A stretch of 14,851 nucleotides of DNA, from contig JACQAU010000205.1 of NCBI GenBank assembly GCA_016194835.1, positions 1 through 14,851 on the forward strand. The letters are read 5' to 3'. This DNA comes from Deltaproteobacteria bacterium. Lineage in GTDB: Bacteria > Bdellovibrionota > UBA1018. The position numbers and the translations under genes were made by a program. The notes under the pieces were generated by a model. That model saw nothing but the letters and a program-made list of their open reading frames with translations. It did not search any database and was not told the origin of the DNA. Below, one piece after another: positions 8,347-14,851 of the stretch (the stretch's first letter is position 1; every line of letters starts with the position of its first letter).

Positions 8347-11300
8347 ATACTTCGCGGGCTGACTATTTTGTTTGCAGCGACATTGGTAACTGAAGCTTCT
8401 GATGTGGTTCCAAATTCTAGCGATTGTGAACGTGCGCTTCTGCCTTCTCATGTGAGGGTTTCTCCAAGTGGACGTGATCAAGATGTAATCCCAGGTTATA
8501 AAGAACGTTTGTGTAAACAATGTGGTCCTGGCGGTATTTTAGAACAATTGGGATTATCAGACGGTCCTCATTTTTTAGATTTTGTTTCTTCTACAGATAT
8601 GACTGAGCTAATTGCCAATGGGGGACCTGCCGCTCCTCATTGGTTGCCTGGAGCAAGAATTGTAGCAGGTCGGTCAAGTCGTTCGAGTGGTGTTTATGAA
8701 TTTGTTACACCTGGTAAACCCAATCATTCGTTTTATAGAGATTTGACAGTTCCTCAGCAACAAAACGCAATCATTGATCATGTGATAGGTCATAATGATT
8801 TTTTTCGTTACTCTCGTTATTTTAAAGATCGAGACTTGAATGAAATTCCAGATTCAATGGAATTATTTGATTTCATGAGGGGGCTTTATACTAGTGAGAA
8901 CAGAGATCAAGTATCGCATTTTTATCAACTATTGATGAGTGTGGTTGGACTGCAAGATCTCACTACTGGTTTGTTTGAAAGTCCAGAAAAATTTAATACT
9001 CAAAAACGTAGGCAAGCAGGAAAATCTCAGCCTTCTTTGGCAAACCCTCAAGTGCCTACACTTAATATCTTGCAATTTTTAGTAGAAAACTTGCCTCACG
9101 GGAGTGCTTCCGAGAGTGCTTCATGGAAACGTGAATTACTTATGCGAGTTGAGAAAACACACAGACATTATGGAGCTGGTTATAAAACAAAAATTATGAA
9201 TGAGGGTTGGGCTTCGATTTTAATGGAAATTATTGGCTACCACACTGGCTGGACAGGTGACACGGAAGTTTTTTTAGTTAACTATTTATTAGGAGGTGTT
9301 GCAGGAGTTAGGAGTTTTTCTAATCCATATTGGTTAGGACGTGAAGCTTGGCGTTGCCTAAGGCGAAGATTTTTTGATAGAGAAGACATTAAAGATCTTT
9401 CTGCTATCGTAAAAGATAGGAAGTTTATTGAATATGCACACACGATCATTGATATGTATGATGACTATGCTTTTTTAAGATTAGCTTTGGATGAAAAATG
9501 GGTAATTGATCAGAACCTTTTTTTGTATAGAAAAGCACTGTGGCATGAGCGAGACTGGGCGCTGCCGCCTCCACAAGACCCTCGTTTAACCGAACAAGGC
9601 ATTGTTGTTACTCGAAATCATGAACGGATTATAAGCAGCATAGCGAGAGAAACCGCAGATCGAAGATTGCAAGTGCCACGTATTTTTATCGATGATACCG
9701 AAGGCCTGGGGCGCGGGGTTGTGATGTTAAGGCATGACGTCATTGACGATATTCCTCTTGTCTTGCCAGAGGCAGCACAAGCGCTTTTTGCAATGGCTCA
9801 AATTTTCAATAGATCTGTTTCTCTAAAAACTCTTTCTGTGTCTATTTCTGAACCAGATAATCCTGTGTTCTATCCATTTATGAGTTGGCATTTTCCTTCT
9901 GCTGCACCTATTAAGCAACCTGTACGGATTGAAGTGGATGCACTAGGAAATATAAAAGTTTATTTCATTAAGGAAAATAATGATAAACATGAAATTGAAG
10001 AAGAAGACAATGGCACTCTAAAAAATAAACTCCAAGCAGCAGTTGATTTTTATAAGCTAGATCTAGGACTTTCGCTCGATGATGATTTGCTACAACAAAT
10101 GAATGACAGGTTAAGTGCAGTAATTGGACGAGTTGTCGATCATAATATAAGAGCGCTTTCTTTTTCAAAGTCTCCTACTGGTCCTTTTGCTGTGACTGAG
10201 TACAACAGAGTATTAAAAGCAAGATTGCTTAAATCTATTGAGTTAGCTAAATCTGGTAAGCTACCTATCAGAATCACACGTAAGGGAGTGCGTTTAAGAG
10301 TTTTGCCTTTAGTTCCTGAGTTCAAATTAGACTTAGAAATGAGAGAAACATTAGTTCAGGGATTAGAGCCTACTCCTGTAGACGATGTAGAGAGAGGAAC
10401 TAAAAATCAATGTAGTTTAAAAGTACAGATTTCTCCCAATGGTGCTGCGCGTGTTTTGATTATAGATTCTCAAGGAACAAGTCGGCTACATACGCAGTTG
10501 ACTCAAGATTTGCAAAGCAAATTAAATCTTATTTTGTTTAATGAAGATTTTAAATTGACAGGTAATGATTTAGATCGGTTTATTAAATCTATTGAAGACG
10601 GACTAAATGCTAGGTTTGGTCAAGCGGCAATGATTTCTGCTGCTGAAAATAAAAGTGGAGATGATTTAGGTGTTGGGGTTGGCAATAACAGGCCAGGTAA
10701 GCGTATTTGGATACCTGGGAAAAACAATAAGGGTAAAAAGGATCCTGGGGACCCTGGAGATCCCGGTGATCCAGACGATCCTTCGGCAGGTGATGAGCCA
10801 AGAGATCCCAGTGAAGTCGAAATACCATTTGCAGAGTGGTTGGAGCTTTTAGACTTAGAACTCCCACGTCTCAGGCCAAAAAATGGGCAAAGTCCGCTCA
10901 AAACAGACGTGAAAGAAGGTATTACACATTTTCCAGATGGAGAAGTGCTTTGGAGCGAGATGATCCCTGATTTGTATGTACAGGGACAAATTAGTGCCCA
11001 AGAAAGTGCAAAAGAAAATGAAAAAAAAGCTGCAAAAACTGGTAAGCCAAAAAGAAAATTTATTTTGCCGGGACAAGCTGTGTGGGAAGGATTTAGAGCT
11101 CTGACGCCAGATCAGTTGATAGTAGTTGGAGATGATATAAAACGAGAGCCAGATATTAATGCCATTGTTGTTGTTTGTATGGATATGTCAGGTTCGATGA
11201 TGGGATGGCCAGTAGAAACAGCAAAAAAATTTATTTTTATGTTAGAGACTCAATTGAAAAAGAAATATAAAAATGTTTCGTTTATGTTTGTTGCATTTGA

Positions 11301-11715
11301 TACTAAGGCATATGAGTTTACTGATTCTAAGAAATTTTATCACACGGCATTAGGCGGCGGCACAGCTTACGCGGCAGGATTTCAAAAGAGTAAAGAAATT
11401 TTAAATCGTTATCCACCAGGACAGTGGGATCGCTATTTGGTAGCTATTGGAGATTCTGAGGATGGAGTGCCAGAACAAAGTCAAGCAGCATTTAGCGAAT
11501 TGTTGCCCTTAACTGAATATGCAGCCTATATCCATGTCAATAGTTATTTTGGTTTTTATATGCCAGGCGCTTCGTTTTTTGGGAGGCTTAGTCAATTTAT
11601 GCGTGGGCTTTCAGAGAGTGAGCCTTATATGGGTTATGCTGAATTTACTAGACAAGAAGGAAGTGAAATCGACGCACTTCTGAAGCTTTTTGGAAAAAAT
11701 CGCGAGAAAAAATAG
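8311..11715 (+). CDS. Exported SpoVR-YeaH/YhbH (DUF444) fusion protein with VWA domain
   Basis: Three regions are seen. Residues 1-30 form a signal peptide (MTAN, Arg15, hydrophobic LTILFAATLV, likely cleavage after Ala29). About 65-555 match SpoVR: TDM and PHWLPG near the N-terminus, HVIGHNDFF (157-165), MNEGWAS (296-302), and the C-terminal part ending near YFIKENN. About 780-1134 match YeaH/YhbH: a Gly/Asp-rich linker, EWLELLDLELPRL (842-854), then a von Willebrand A domain with metal-site residues DMSGS (958-962), Thr1018 in LGGGT and Asp1048, plus the family's RYPPGQWDRY and LLPLTEYAAYI segments. SpoVR and YeaH are normally separate cytoplasmic proteins of about 500 and 430 residues, co-occurring with PrkA. 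A CxxC pair (Cys68, Cys71) follows the signal peptide. The start overlaps the previous stop (ATGA). The biochemical function of either half is not established; His157, His161 and Glu298 could bind metal (inference). Confidence 0.88.
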   Translation: MIANMIANMTANILRGLTILFAATLVTEASDVVPNSSDCERALLPSHVRVSPSGRDQDVIPGYKERLCKQCGPGGILEQLGLSDGPHFLDFVSSTDMTELIANGGPAAPHWLPGARIVAGRSSRSSGVYEFVTPGKPNHSFYRDLTVPQQQNAIIDHVIGHNDFFRYSRYFKDRDLNEIPDSMELFDFMRGLYTSENRDQVSHFYQLLMSVVGLQDLTTGLFESPEKFNTQKRRQAGKSQPSLANPQVPTLNILQFLVENLPHGSASESASWKRELLMRVEKTHRHYGAGYKTKIMNEGWASILMEIIGYHTGWTGDTEVFLVNYLLGGVAGVRSFSNPYWLGREAWRCLRRRFFDREDIKDLSAIVKDRKFIEYAHTIIDMYDDYAFLRLALDEKWVIDQNLFLYRKALWHERDWALPPPQDPRLTEQGIVVTRNHERIISSIARETADRRLQVPRIFIDDTEGLGRGVVMLRHDVIDDIPLVLPEAAQALFAMAQIFNRSVSLKTLSVSISEPDNPVFYPFMSWHFPSAAPIKQPVRIEVDALGNIKVYFIKENNDKHEIEEEDNGTLKNKLQAAVDFYKLDLGLSLDDDLLQQMNDRLSAVIGRVVDHNIRALSFSKSPTGPFAVTEYNRVLKARLLKSIELAKSGKLPIRITRKGVRLRVLPLVPEFKLDLEMRETLVQGLEPTPVDDVERGTKNQCSLKVQISPNGAARVLIIDSQGTSRLHTQLTQDLQSKLNLILFNEDFKLTGNDLDRFIKSIEDGLNARFGQAAMISAAENKSGDDLGVGVGNNRPGKRIWIPGKNNKGKKDPGDPGDPGDPDDPSAGDEPRDPSEVEIPFAEWLELLDLELPRLRPKNGQSPLKTDVKEGITHFPDGEVLWSEMIPDLYVQGQISAQESAKENEKKAAKTGKPKRKFILPGQAVWEGFRALTPDQLIVVGDDIKREPDINAIVVVCMDMSGSMMGWPVETAKKFIFMLETQLKKKYKNVSFMFVAFDTKAYEFTDSKKFYHTALGGGTAYAAGFQKSKEILNRYPPGQWDRYLVAIGDSEDGVPEQSQAAFSELLPLTEYAAYIHVNSYFGFYMPGASFFGRLSQFMRGLSESEPYMGYAEFTRQEGSEIDALLKLFGKNREKK
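10741..10782 (+). repeat. Tandem 9-nt repeat encoding a DPG-rich linker
   Basis: Four imperfect 9-nt units plus a partial one encode DPG DPG DPG DPD DP (residues 811-824). This is the flexible acidic linker before the DUF444 domain. The same place in E. coli YeaH is a Gly/Ser/Gln-rich linker. Confidence 0.75.
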
Positions 11716-11752
11716 TTAGGACTTGTAACAGTAGTATCAAAAAACAAATACC

Positions 11753-11789
11753 TTTACAAATACATATAGATATGGTTATCATATATGTA
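11753..11789 (+). promoter_or_regulatory. vapBC promoter and operator
   Basis: A candidate -35 TTTACA (11753-11758) and -10 TATCAT (11777-11782) are 18 nt apart. They overlap a near-perfect inverted repeat: left arm TACATATAGATA (11761-11772), spacer TGGT, right arm 11777-11789 complementary with one extra A at 11781. The right arm ends on the first base of the vapB ATG. There is no Shine-Dalgarno sequence, and transcription would be expected to start at or beside the ATG, so the mRNA may be leaderless. VapB-VapC complexes are known to repress their own promoters through such palindromes. Confidence 0.6.
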
Positions 11790-11974
11790 TGAAAACGACA
11801 CTTAATTTAAGAGATGATTTAGTTAAACAAGCTATGAAAGCAACAGGAATGACTGAAAAAACAGCCTTAGTTCATAGAGGTTTAGAAGAATTAATTAAAA
11901 CAGCAGCTTATCAGAGGCTAATTGCTCTTGGTGGGTATGATCCGAATGCAAAAGCAGCACCAAGGCGAAAATGA
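11789..11974 (+). CDS. vapB: VapB-type antitoxin (61 residues)
   Basis: The N-terminal MKTTLNLRDDLVKQAMKATG is the ribbon-helix-helix start typical of VapB antitoxins of the DUF2191 type: a DNA-binding strand followed by a helix. The C-terminal part (about 40-61) is basic and Pro/Ala-containing and is probably the segment that wraps the toxin. Length is normal for the family. The stop overlaps the vapC ATG (ATGA), with AAGG 5 nt before that ATG, so the pair is translationally coupled. It probably neutralises VapC and autoregulates through the inverted repeat at its start. Confidence 0.85.
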   Translation: MKTTLNLRDDLVKQAMKATGMTEKTALVHRGLEELIKTAAYQRLIALGGYDPNAKAAPRRK

Positions 11975-12327
11975 GCATAAACACACTAGTTGATAGTTCA
12001 ATCTGGATTGATCATTTTCATAAACCTAATCAAAAACTTATTACTCTACTTGAACATAAAGAAGTGTTAATCCATTCAGCTGTATTGGGAGAACTTGCTG
12101 CTGGAGAGCTTAAAAATAGAGTCAAAACCATTAGTGATCTTAAGCAGATCCCACTAGTTACTGAAGTCCAGTCTATTGAAGTTCTTGAGTTTATTGAAAA
12201 TAAAAATCTATTTGGAAAAGGACTCAGTTGGGTAGATATTCAGATTTTAGCTAGTTGTTTAGTATCCAATTGTTATCTTTTAACAAATGACAAACAACTT
12301 TATTCTGTTTTTATGCAAATAAAATGA
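11971..12327 (+). CDS. vapC: VapC-type PIN-domain ribonuclease toxin (118 residues)
   Basis: The four acidic residues of a PIN nuclease site are present: Asp8 (TLVDSSIWID), Glu41 (LGELAAGE), Asp89 (SWVDIQ) and Asp107 (LTNDKQL). Together they coordinate Mg/Mn for RNA cleavage; VapC toxins of other bacteria cut tRNA or rRNA. The protein is slightly shorter than the usual 125-135 residues but spans the fold and looks intact. The RNA target cannot be read from the sequence. The module is unrelated to the operon upstream and was probably acquired separately. Confidence 0.88.
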   Translation: MSINTLVDSSIWIDHFHKPNQKLITLLEHKEVLIHSAVLGELAAGELKNRVKTISDLKQIPLVTEVQSIEVLEFIENKNLFGKGLSWVDIQILASCLVSNCYLLTNDKQLYSVFMQIK

Positions 12328-12344
12328 CAATACTAACTGGTGAC

Positions 12345-12357
12345 CACTAAATTAGTG
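12345..12357. repeat. Short perfect palindrome CACTAA-A-TTAGTG
   Basis: A 6-bp inverted repeat with a single central base lies in the 72-nt gap between vapC and the convergent HEAT-repeat gene. It is not followed by a T-tract on the + strand, so it does not look like a vapC terminator. Its role is unknown. Confidence 0.4.
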
Positions 12358-12370
12358 ATTAGAAGAATAG

Positions 12371-12416
12371 AAAAAAAAAAAAATTAAGCTGTCAATCTAC
12401 TAGTTGATTGTCAGCT
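12371..12416 (-). terminator. Intrinsic terminator of the minus-strand operon
   Basis: On the minus strand an 11-nt arm (12416-12406) and its partner (12397-12387) pair with one mismatch across an 8-nt loop. They are followed by AATT-type sequence and a run of 13 T (12383-12371). The stop codon of the HEAT-repeat gene (12402-12400) lies in the loop, so the stem is partly coding. Confidence 0.75.
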
Positions 12417-13173
12417 GATTAATTGTTTTTTGGATTTTTTCTCGCATTTCTGGATGGGTATTTTTCTTTTTCCTAAGTTTTTCTAAATCAGAAATGGTGC
12501 TAGACAGAGTTCCTGCGAGGATTAATAATGGTTTTAAGTCAATTAGTGCGAGTAGGACTTTTCCAGGTACCCAAAGAGGTTTTCCTTGTTTGTTGTAATT
12601 TTCAGAAAACTCTAAAGAACCTATCAGTGCTTTCAGTGTTCCTGTTGGATGTAGTTTTGACAGGACATCAATTACCTGAACGCGAATTACGAGTGCGGGA
12701 TCGTAAATCATAGGTAAAACAGCTTCTCCAAGTTTAGATTCATTTGCTGCTTTTAATGCATTGAGCGCACCGCTACGAATCATCCATGAAGAATCTTTAA
12801 GAAAAGGGACAAAATTTTTTATATTATCCTTGCCGTTAAGCAGTGTTGCAAGCTTTGTGGCTCCCATAAGCGCAATATATCGTTTTTGATCGGGAACATT
12901 TTTTTCTTTTGCTATAGCTATCAAAGGGAAAAATGCTAAAGTGCCATATTTTTCTGACCAGGCCTGCAAAAGTATTTCAAACGAATTAGACTTTGCAGTT
13001 TCGAGTTCTGCTCTTAGCACATCGATTTGCTTTTTTATTGAGAAATTTTTAAATTCTACAGCTGTAGTGGCAAAAACGGAGCAGGTGAGACCAGACAATA
13101 GTATTGGCATCAGTAACAGTAACAGTAACTGTGACTGTAACGGTAACTGAAACTGTAACTGTTTATCATGCAT
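12400..13173 (-). CDS. Exported HEAT-repeat-like helical protein (257 residues)
   Basis: The signal peptide is unusual: residues 5-21 are a Gln/Leu alternation running into poly-Leu, followed by MPILLSGLT and a likely cleavage after Ala35 (VFA|TT). Cys31 is not in a lipobox. The mature part has helical pairs typical of HEAT repeats, clearest at about 115-145 (FLKDSSWMIRSGALNALKAA) and 150-182 (DPALVIRVQVIDVLSKL), implying a protein-binding scaffold in the periplasm. The start follows the previous stop by 1 nt (TAA-T-ATG), with AAAGAG (13179-13184) 5 nt upstream, so it is the second of two coupled genes. No enzymatic motif is seen, and its partner is unknown. Confidence 0.75.
   Translation of the reverse strand: MHDKQLQFQLPLQSQLLLLLLMPILLSGLTCSVFATTAVEFKNFSIKKQIDVLRAELETAKSNSFEILLQAWSEKYGTLAFFPLIAIAKEKNVPDQKRYIALMGATKLATLLNGKDNIKNFVPFLKDSSWMIRSGALNALKAANESKLGEAVLPMIYDPALVIRVQVIDVLSKLHPTGTLKALIGSLEFSENYNKQGKPLWVPGKVLLALIDLKPLLILAGTLSSTISDLEKLRKKKNTHPEMREKIQKTINQLTIN
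13111..13161 (-). repeat. Imperfect hexanucleotide repeat (CAGTTA)n in a signal peptide
   Basis: About 8.5 degenerate copies of CAGTTA (minus strand) encode alternating Gln/Leu and then Leu-Leu in residues 5-21 of the HEAT-repeat protein. Units of 6 nt keep the reading frame when copy number changes. Confidence 0.75.
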
Positions 13174-13174
13174 A

Positions 13175-14053
13175 TTAACTCTTTAGCATTTTTTCAAATT
13201 CGGCTACTAAGTCTTCGTCACTTTTTTCTGGTACTGGTTTATTTGTCCCTGTTGTGGCAGCGGCAGGTGGCGGCGCAGGCATTGGAGCTTTTTTGGGTTC
13301 TGGTAACGTAGGACTTGTGGCTTGAGGTGCTGGAGTCGTATTAGCTGACTGAATTGGCGGTACAATTGGGGGCGCACTTGGAGACGCAGTGGGCGCTACA
13401 GTTGGCGATATACTGGGAGACGCAGTTTGTGGTTTTACTGATTGTGCTAAATCTGGCACTGGTATTCCACTGCTATTTAAGAGTGATTTAAGTTGTACAT
13501 TCTCTTGTTGCAATTTTTTGAGGTTTGCTAAGTCATCTTCGATGACACTGTATTCGGCAAGTCTTTCTTCTAAATTCTGAATTTTTTCTTTCAATGCTTC
13601 GACATCAGCCGTTTGAATTCCAGATGCTGACACAAAACCTTCTTTAGAAGGTGCGCTCGTGGCTTGAGAAAGTTCCTTTTCTATTTTTTCTTTTTCTTTA
13701 TTTGCATTTTGTATTAGTTTTTCTTTTTCGTTTATTTTATTTTCAAGTTCAGAAATCTTTTCTAAAAGTGTAAACTCCATAGCACCTGAAGCATTAATTT
13801 TAGTGCTCCCTTGTAGCGGTACTTCTCCAAATAGCTGAGTTTTTACGCCTTCGGCATTTACAATTAGATCCCCTAAGTAATGCTTCACGACTTCTGCAGG
13901 AATTAAACTTGAACCTAACCCCATGCGTCGTTTTACTAAAATCCAATATCCTGAATAAAATGCTAAGAGTACAAAAATGATCAGTGATTCGAAAAGAATT
14001 AGTTCAGCCGTAAAACGAGAAAATAAATAAACCCATGCGTTTATGCTCGACAT
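13175..14053 (-). CDS. Membrane-anchored coiled-coil, proline-rich protein (292 residues)
   Basis: One membrane segment (about 17-40) is followed by KRR, which predicts an outside N-terminus and a cytoplasmic remainder. Residues 92-130 and 149-194 are heptad-rich coiled coils (for example KISELENKINEKEKLI). Residues 197-275 are a Pro/Ala/Thr/Ser-rich linker with PT-x-x-P repeats. The tail EKSDEDLVAEFEKMLKS is acidic and helical and looks like a docking peptide. It may be a scaffold that tethers a cytoplasmic partner to the inner membrane (inference). The AAGAG before the ATG is directly adjacent, which is tighter than normal spacing, so the start is a little uncertain. The gene lies 13 nt after the aminotransferase stop. 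I cannot name the family. Confidence 0.75.
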   Translation of the reverse strand: MSSINAWVYLFSRFTAELILFESLIIFVLLAFYSGYWILVKRRMGLGSSLIPAEVVKHYLGDLIVNAEGVKTQLFGEVPLQGSTKINASGAMEFTLLEKISELENKINEKEKLIQNANKEKEKIEKELSQATSAPSKEGFVSASGIQTADVEALKEKIQNLEERLAEYSVIEDDLANLKKLQQENVQLKSLLNSSGIPVPDLAQSVKPQTASPSISPTVAPTASPSAPPIVPPIQSANTTPAPQATSPTLPEPKKAPMPAPPPAAATTGTNKPVPEKSDEDLVAEFEKMLKS

Positions 14054-14066
14054 CTCTTAATTGTAC

Positions 14067-14851
14067 TTAGATGCGATAGGATATGTCAAATTTTGTTTGC
14101 TCGGTATAAGCACGAGAAAGTGTTTTAGTGATGGGCCCTGGTTTTCCGGTTCCAATAGTGCGATTATCAATGCGTGTAATAGGGAAAATTTCCTTAATTG
14201 TGCTAGTTATAAAAACTTCATCAGCCTCATATAAACGTTCTTTAGGAAAACGTGCTTCTATTACTGGTAAATTCAGATTTTTCGCAATCTGGATGGTTTT
14301 TGTTCGTGTAATTCCGGCTAAAATGCCGATATCCAAAGGAGGTGTTGCAAGCGTGCCATGGCGTACATAAAAAATATTAAATGTTGTTCCCTCTGTTATG
14401 TGTTCATCAGTGTTACAGAGTAATGCGTCGTCATAGTTTTCTTTTGTGGCTTCTAAGTATGCCAATATGTTATTGAGATAATTGCCTGATTTCATAGCGG
14501 GATCTAAAGCTTTTGGGTGGTTTCTTAAGCGAGTAGAGATTTTCAAGTGAAATCCGCATTGATATTGTTCGGGTGTTGGTGGATTAAGGGGCTGTAAAAT
14601 CAGATAATAATGGCTACCTGAGATTATGCAAGGAAGTCCAAAGCCGATGTTTCCGACTCCTCTACTTATAACAATACGACAATATGTGTCTTTAGAAGCA
14701 AATTGTGGAAAAATTTCTCTATATTTTACAAACGTTCGAGTTAGTTCTTGCATTAAAAACTCTGGAGATTGAGCTAAATCCATTTGACAAAGTTTTGCGG
14801 ATTTTTGTAGTCTTTCCATGTGTTCGTCTACGTAGGCAAACACATTTCCAT
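14067..14851 (-). CDS. Class IV PLP-dependent aminotransferase, BCAT/D-amino-acid type (5' end outside window)
   Basis: The reading frame stays open to the window edge: residues equivalent to GNVFAYVDEH read through the GTG at 14843, so that codon is internal and the N-terminus is missing. Fold-type IV markers are present. DEHMERLQKSAK matches the conserved DEHL-x-RL helix, and the lysine of MKSGNYLNNILAYLEA (14492-14490) should form the Schiff base with PLP. ITEGTTFNIF supplies the cofactor-contacting Glu, and ILAGITR the phosphate-binding loop. Branched-chain aminotransferase, D-alanine aminotransferase and aminodeoxychorismate lyase share these. The YEADEVFITST and GKPGPITK segments favour a BCAT or D-amino-acid enzyme. 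Substrate is not decidable from the visible part. It is the first visible gene of a three-gene minus-strand run. Confidence 0.85.
   Translation of the reverse strand, partial: GNVFAYVDEHMERLQKSAKLCQMDLAQSPEFLMQELTRTFVKYREIFPQFASKDTYCRIVISRGVGNIGFGLPCIISGSHYYLILQPLNPPTPEQYQCGFHLKISTRLRNHPKALDPAMKSGNYLNNILAYLEATKENYDDALLCNTDEHITEGTTFNIFYVRHGTLATPPLDIGILAGITRTKTIQIAKNLNLPVIEARFPKERLYEADEVFITSTIKEIFPITRIDNRTIGTGKPGPITKTLSRAYTEQTKFDISYRI

Noticed and set aside
10741..10782. Collagen-like domain
   Set aside because: Only about four DPG triplets are present, at the place where YeaH proteins have a flexible linker; too short for a triple helix.
10610..10901. Open frames on the minus strand with Gly/Ser/Pro-rich translation
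   Set aside because: They are the complement of the DPG-repeat linker of the SpoVR-YeaH fusion and have no ribosome binding site or recognisable content.
11716..11752. Terminator after the four-gene operon
   Set aside because: I looked for a hairpin with a T-run between the fusion gene and vapB and found none, so read-through into vapBC is possible.
12345..12357. Terminator for vapBC
   Set aside because: The palindrome leaves a 1-nt loop and is followed by an A-run on the + strand, not a T-run. The larger hairpin at 12387-12416 has a T-run on the + strand only about 10 nt further on, too weak to claim a bidirectional terminator.
13111..13161. Possible CRISPR or regulatory repeat array
   Set aside because: The units are 6 nt without spacers and lie fully inside a coding signal peptide.
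14841..14843. GTG as the start of the aminotransferase
   Set aside because: The codons before it read in frame to the window edge and continue the expected family sequence, so the gene is cut by the window.

Overview
The window is AT-rich bacterial DNA, densely coded, with no rRNA, tRNA, CRISPR array or insertion sequence that I can see. Signal peptides on several proteins suggest a Gram-negative host. The gene types and low GC would suit a member of the Bdellovibrionota or a related former deltaproteobacterial lineage, but this placement is a low-confidence guess.

Layout. (1) Positions 1-11715, + strand: a tightly packed operon of four large genes with almost no intergenic space. They encode a PrkA/YeaG-like AAA+ ATPase (its start lies outside the window), an 863-residue exported protein of unknown family, a 1198-residue AAA+ ATPase that I cannot name, and a 1134-residue protein that fuses a SpoVR domain to a YeaH/YhbH (DUF444) von Willebrand domain behind a signal peptide. 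(2) Positions 11753-12327, + strand: a VapBC-type toxin-antitoxin pair with its own promoter and operator. (3) Positions 12371-14851, - strand: a convergent operon that reads, in order of transcription, class IV aminotransferase (5' end outside the window), membrane-anchored coiled-coil protein and exported HEAT-repeat protein, and ends in an intrinsic terminator.

How the genes work together. PrkA, YeaH/YhbH and SpoVR are known as three separate, co-occurring, normally cytoplasmic proteins linked to stationary phase, nitrogen stress or sporulation. Here the same three components are recognisable but rearranged. SpoVR and YeaH are one polypeptide with a signal peptide, a second very large AAA+ protein has been added, and a second exported protein is encoded between the two ATPases. 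The start/stop overlaps imply coordinated synthesis in fixed proportions. I regard this operon as the notable system in the window: a divergent, apparently envelope-associated PrkA-SpoVR-YeaH machine. Family assignments rest on motifs recalled from the families, not on a computed alignment.
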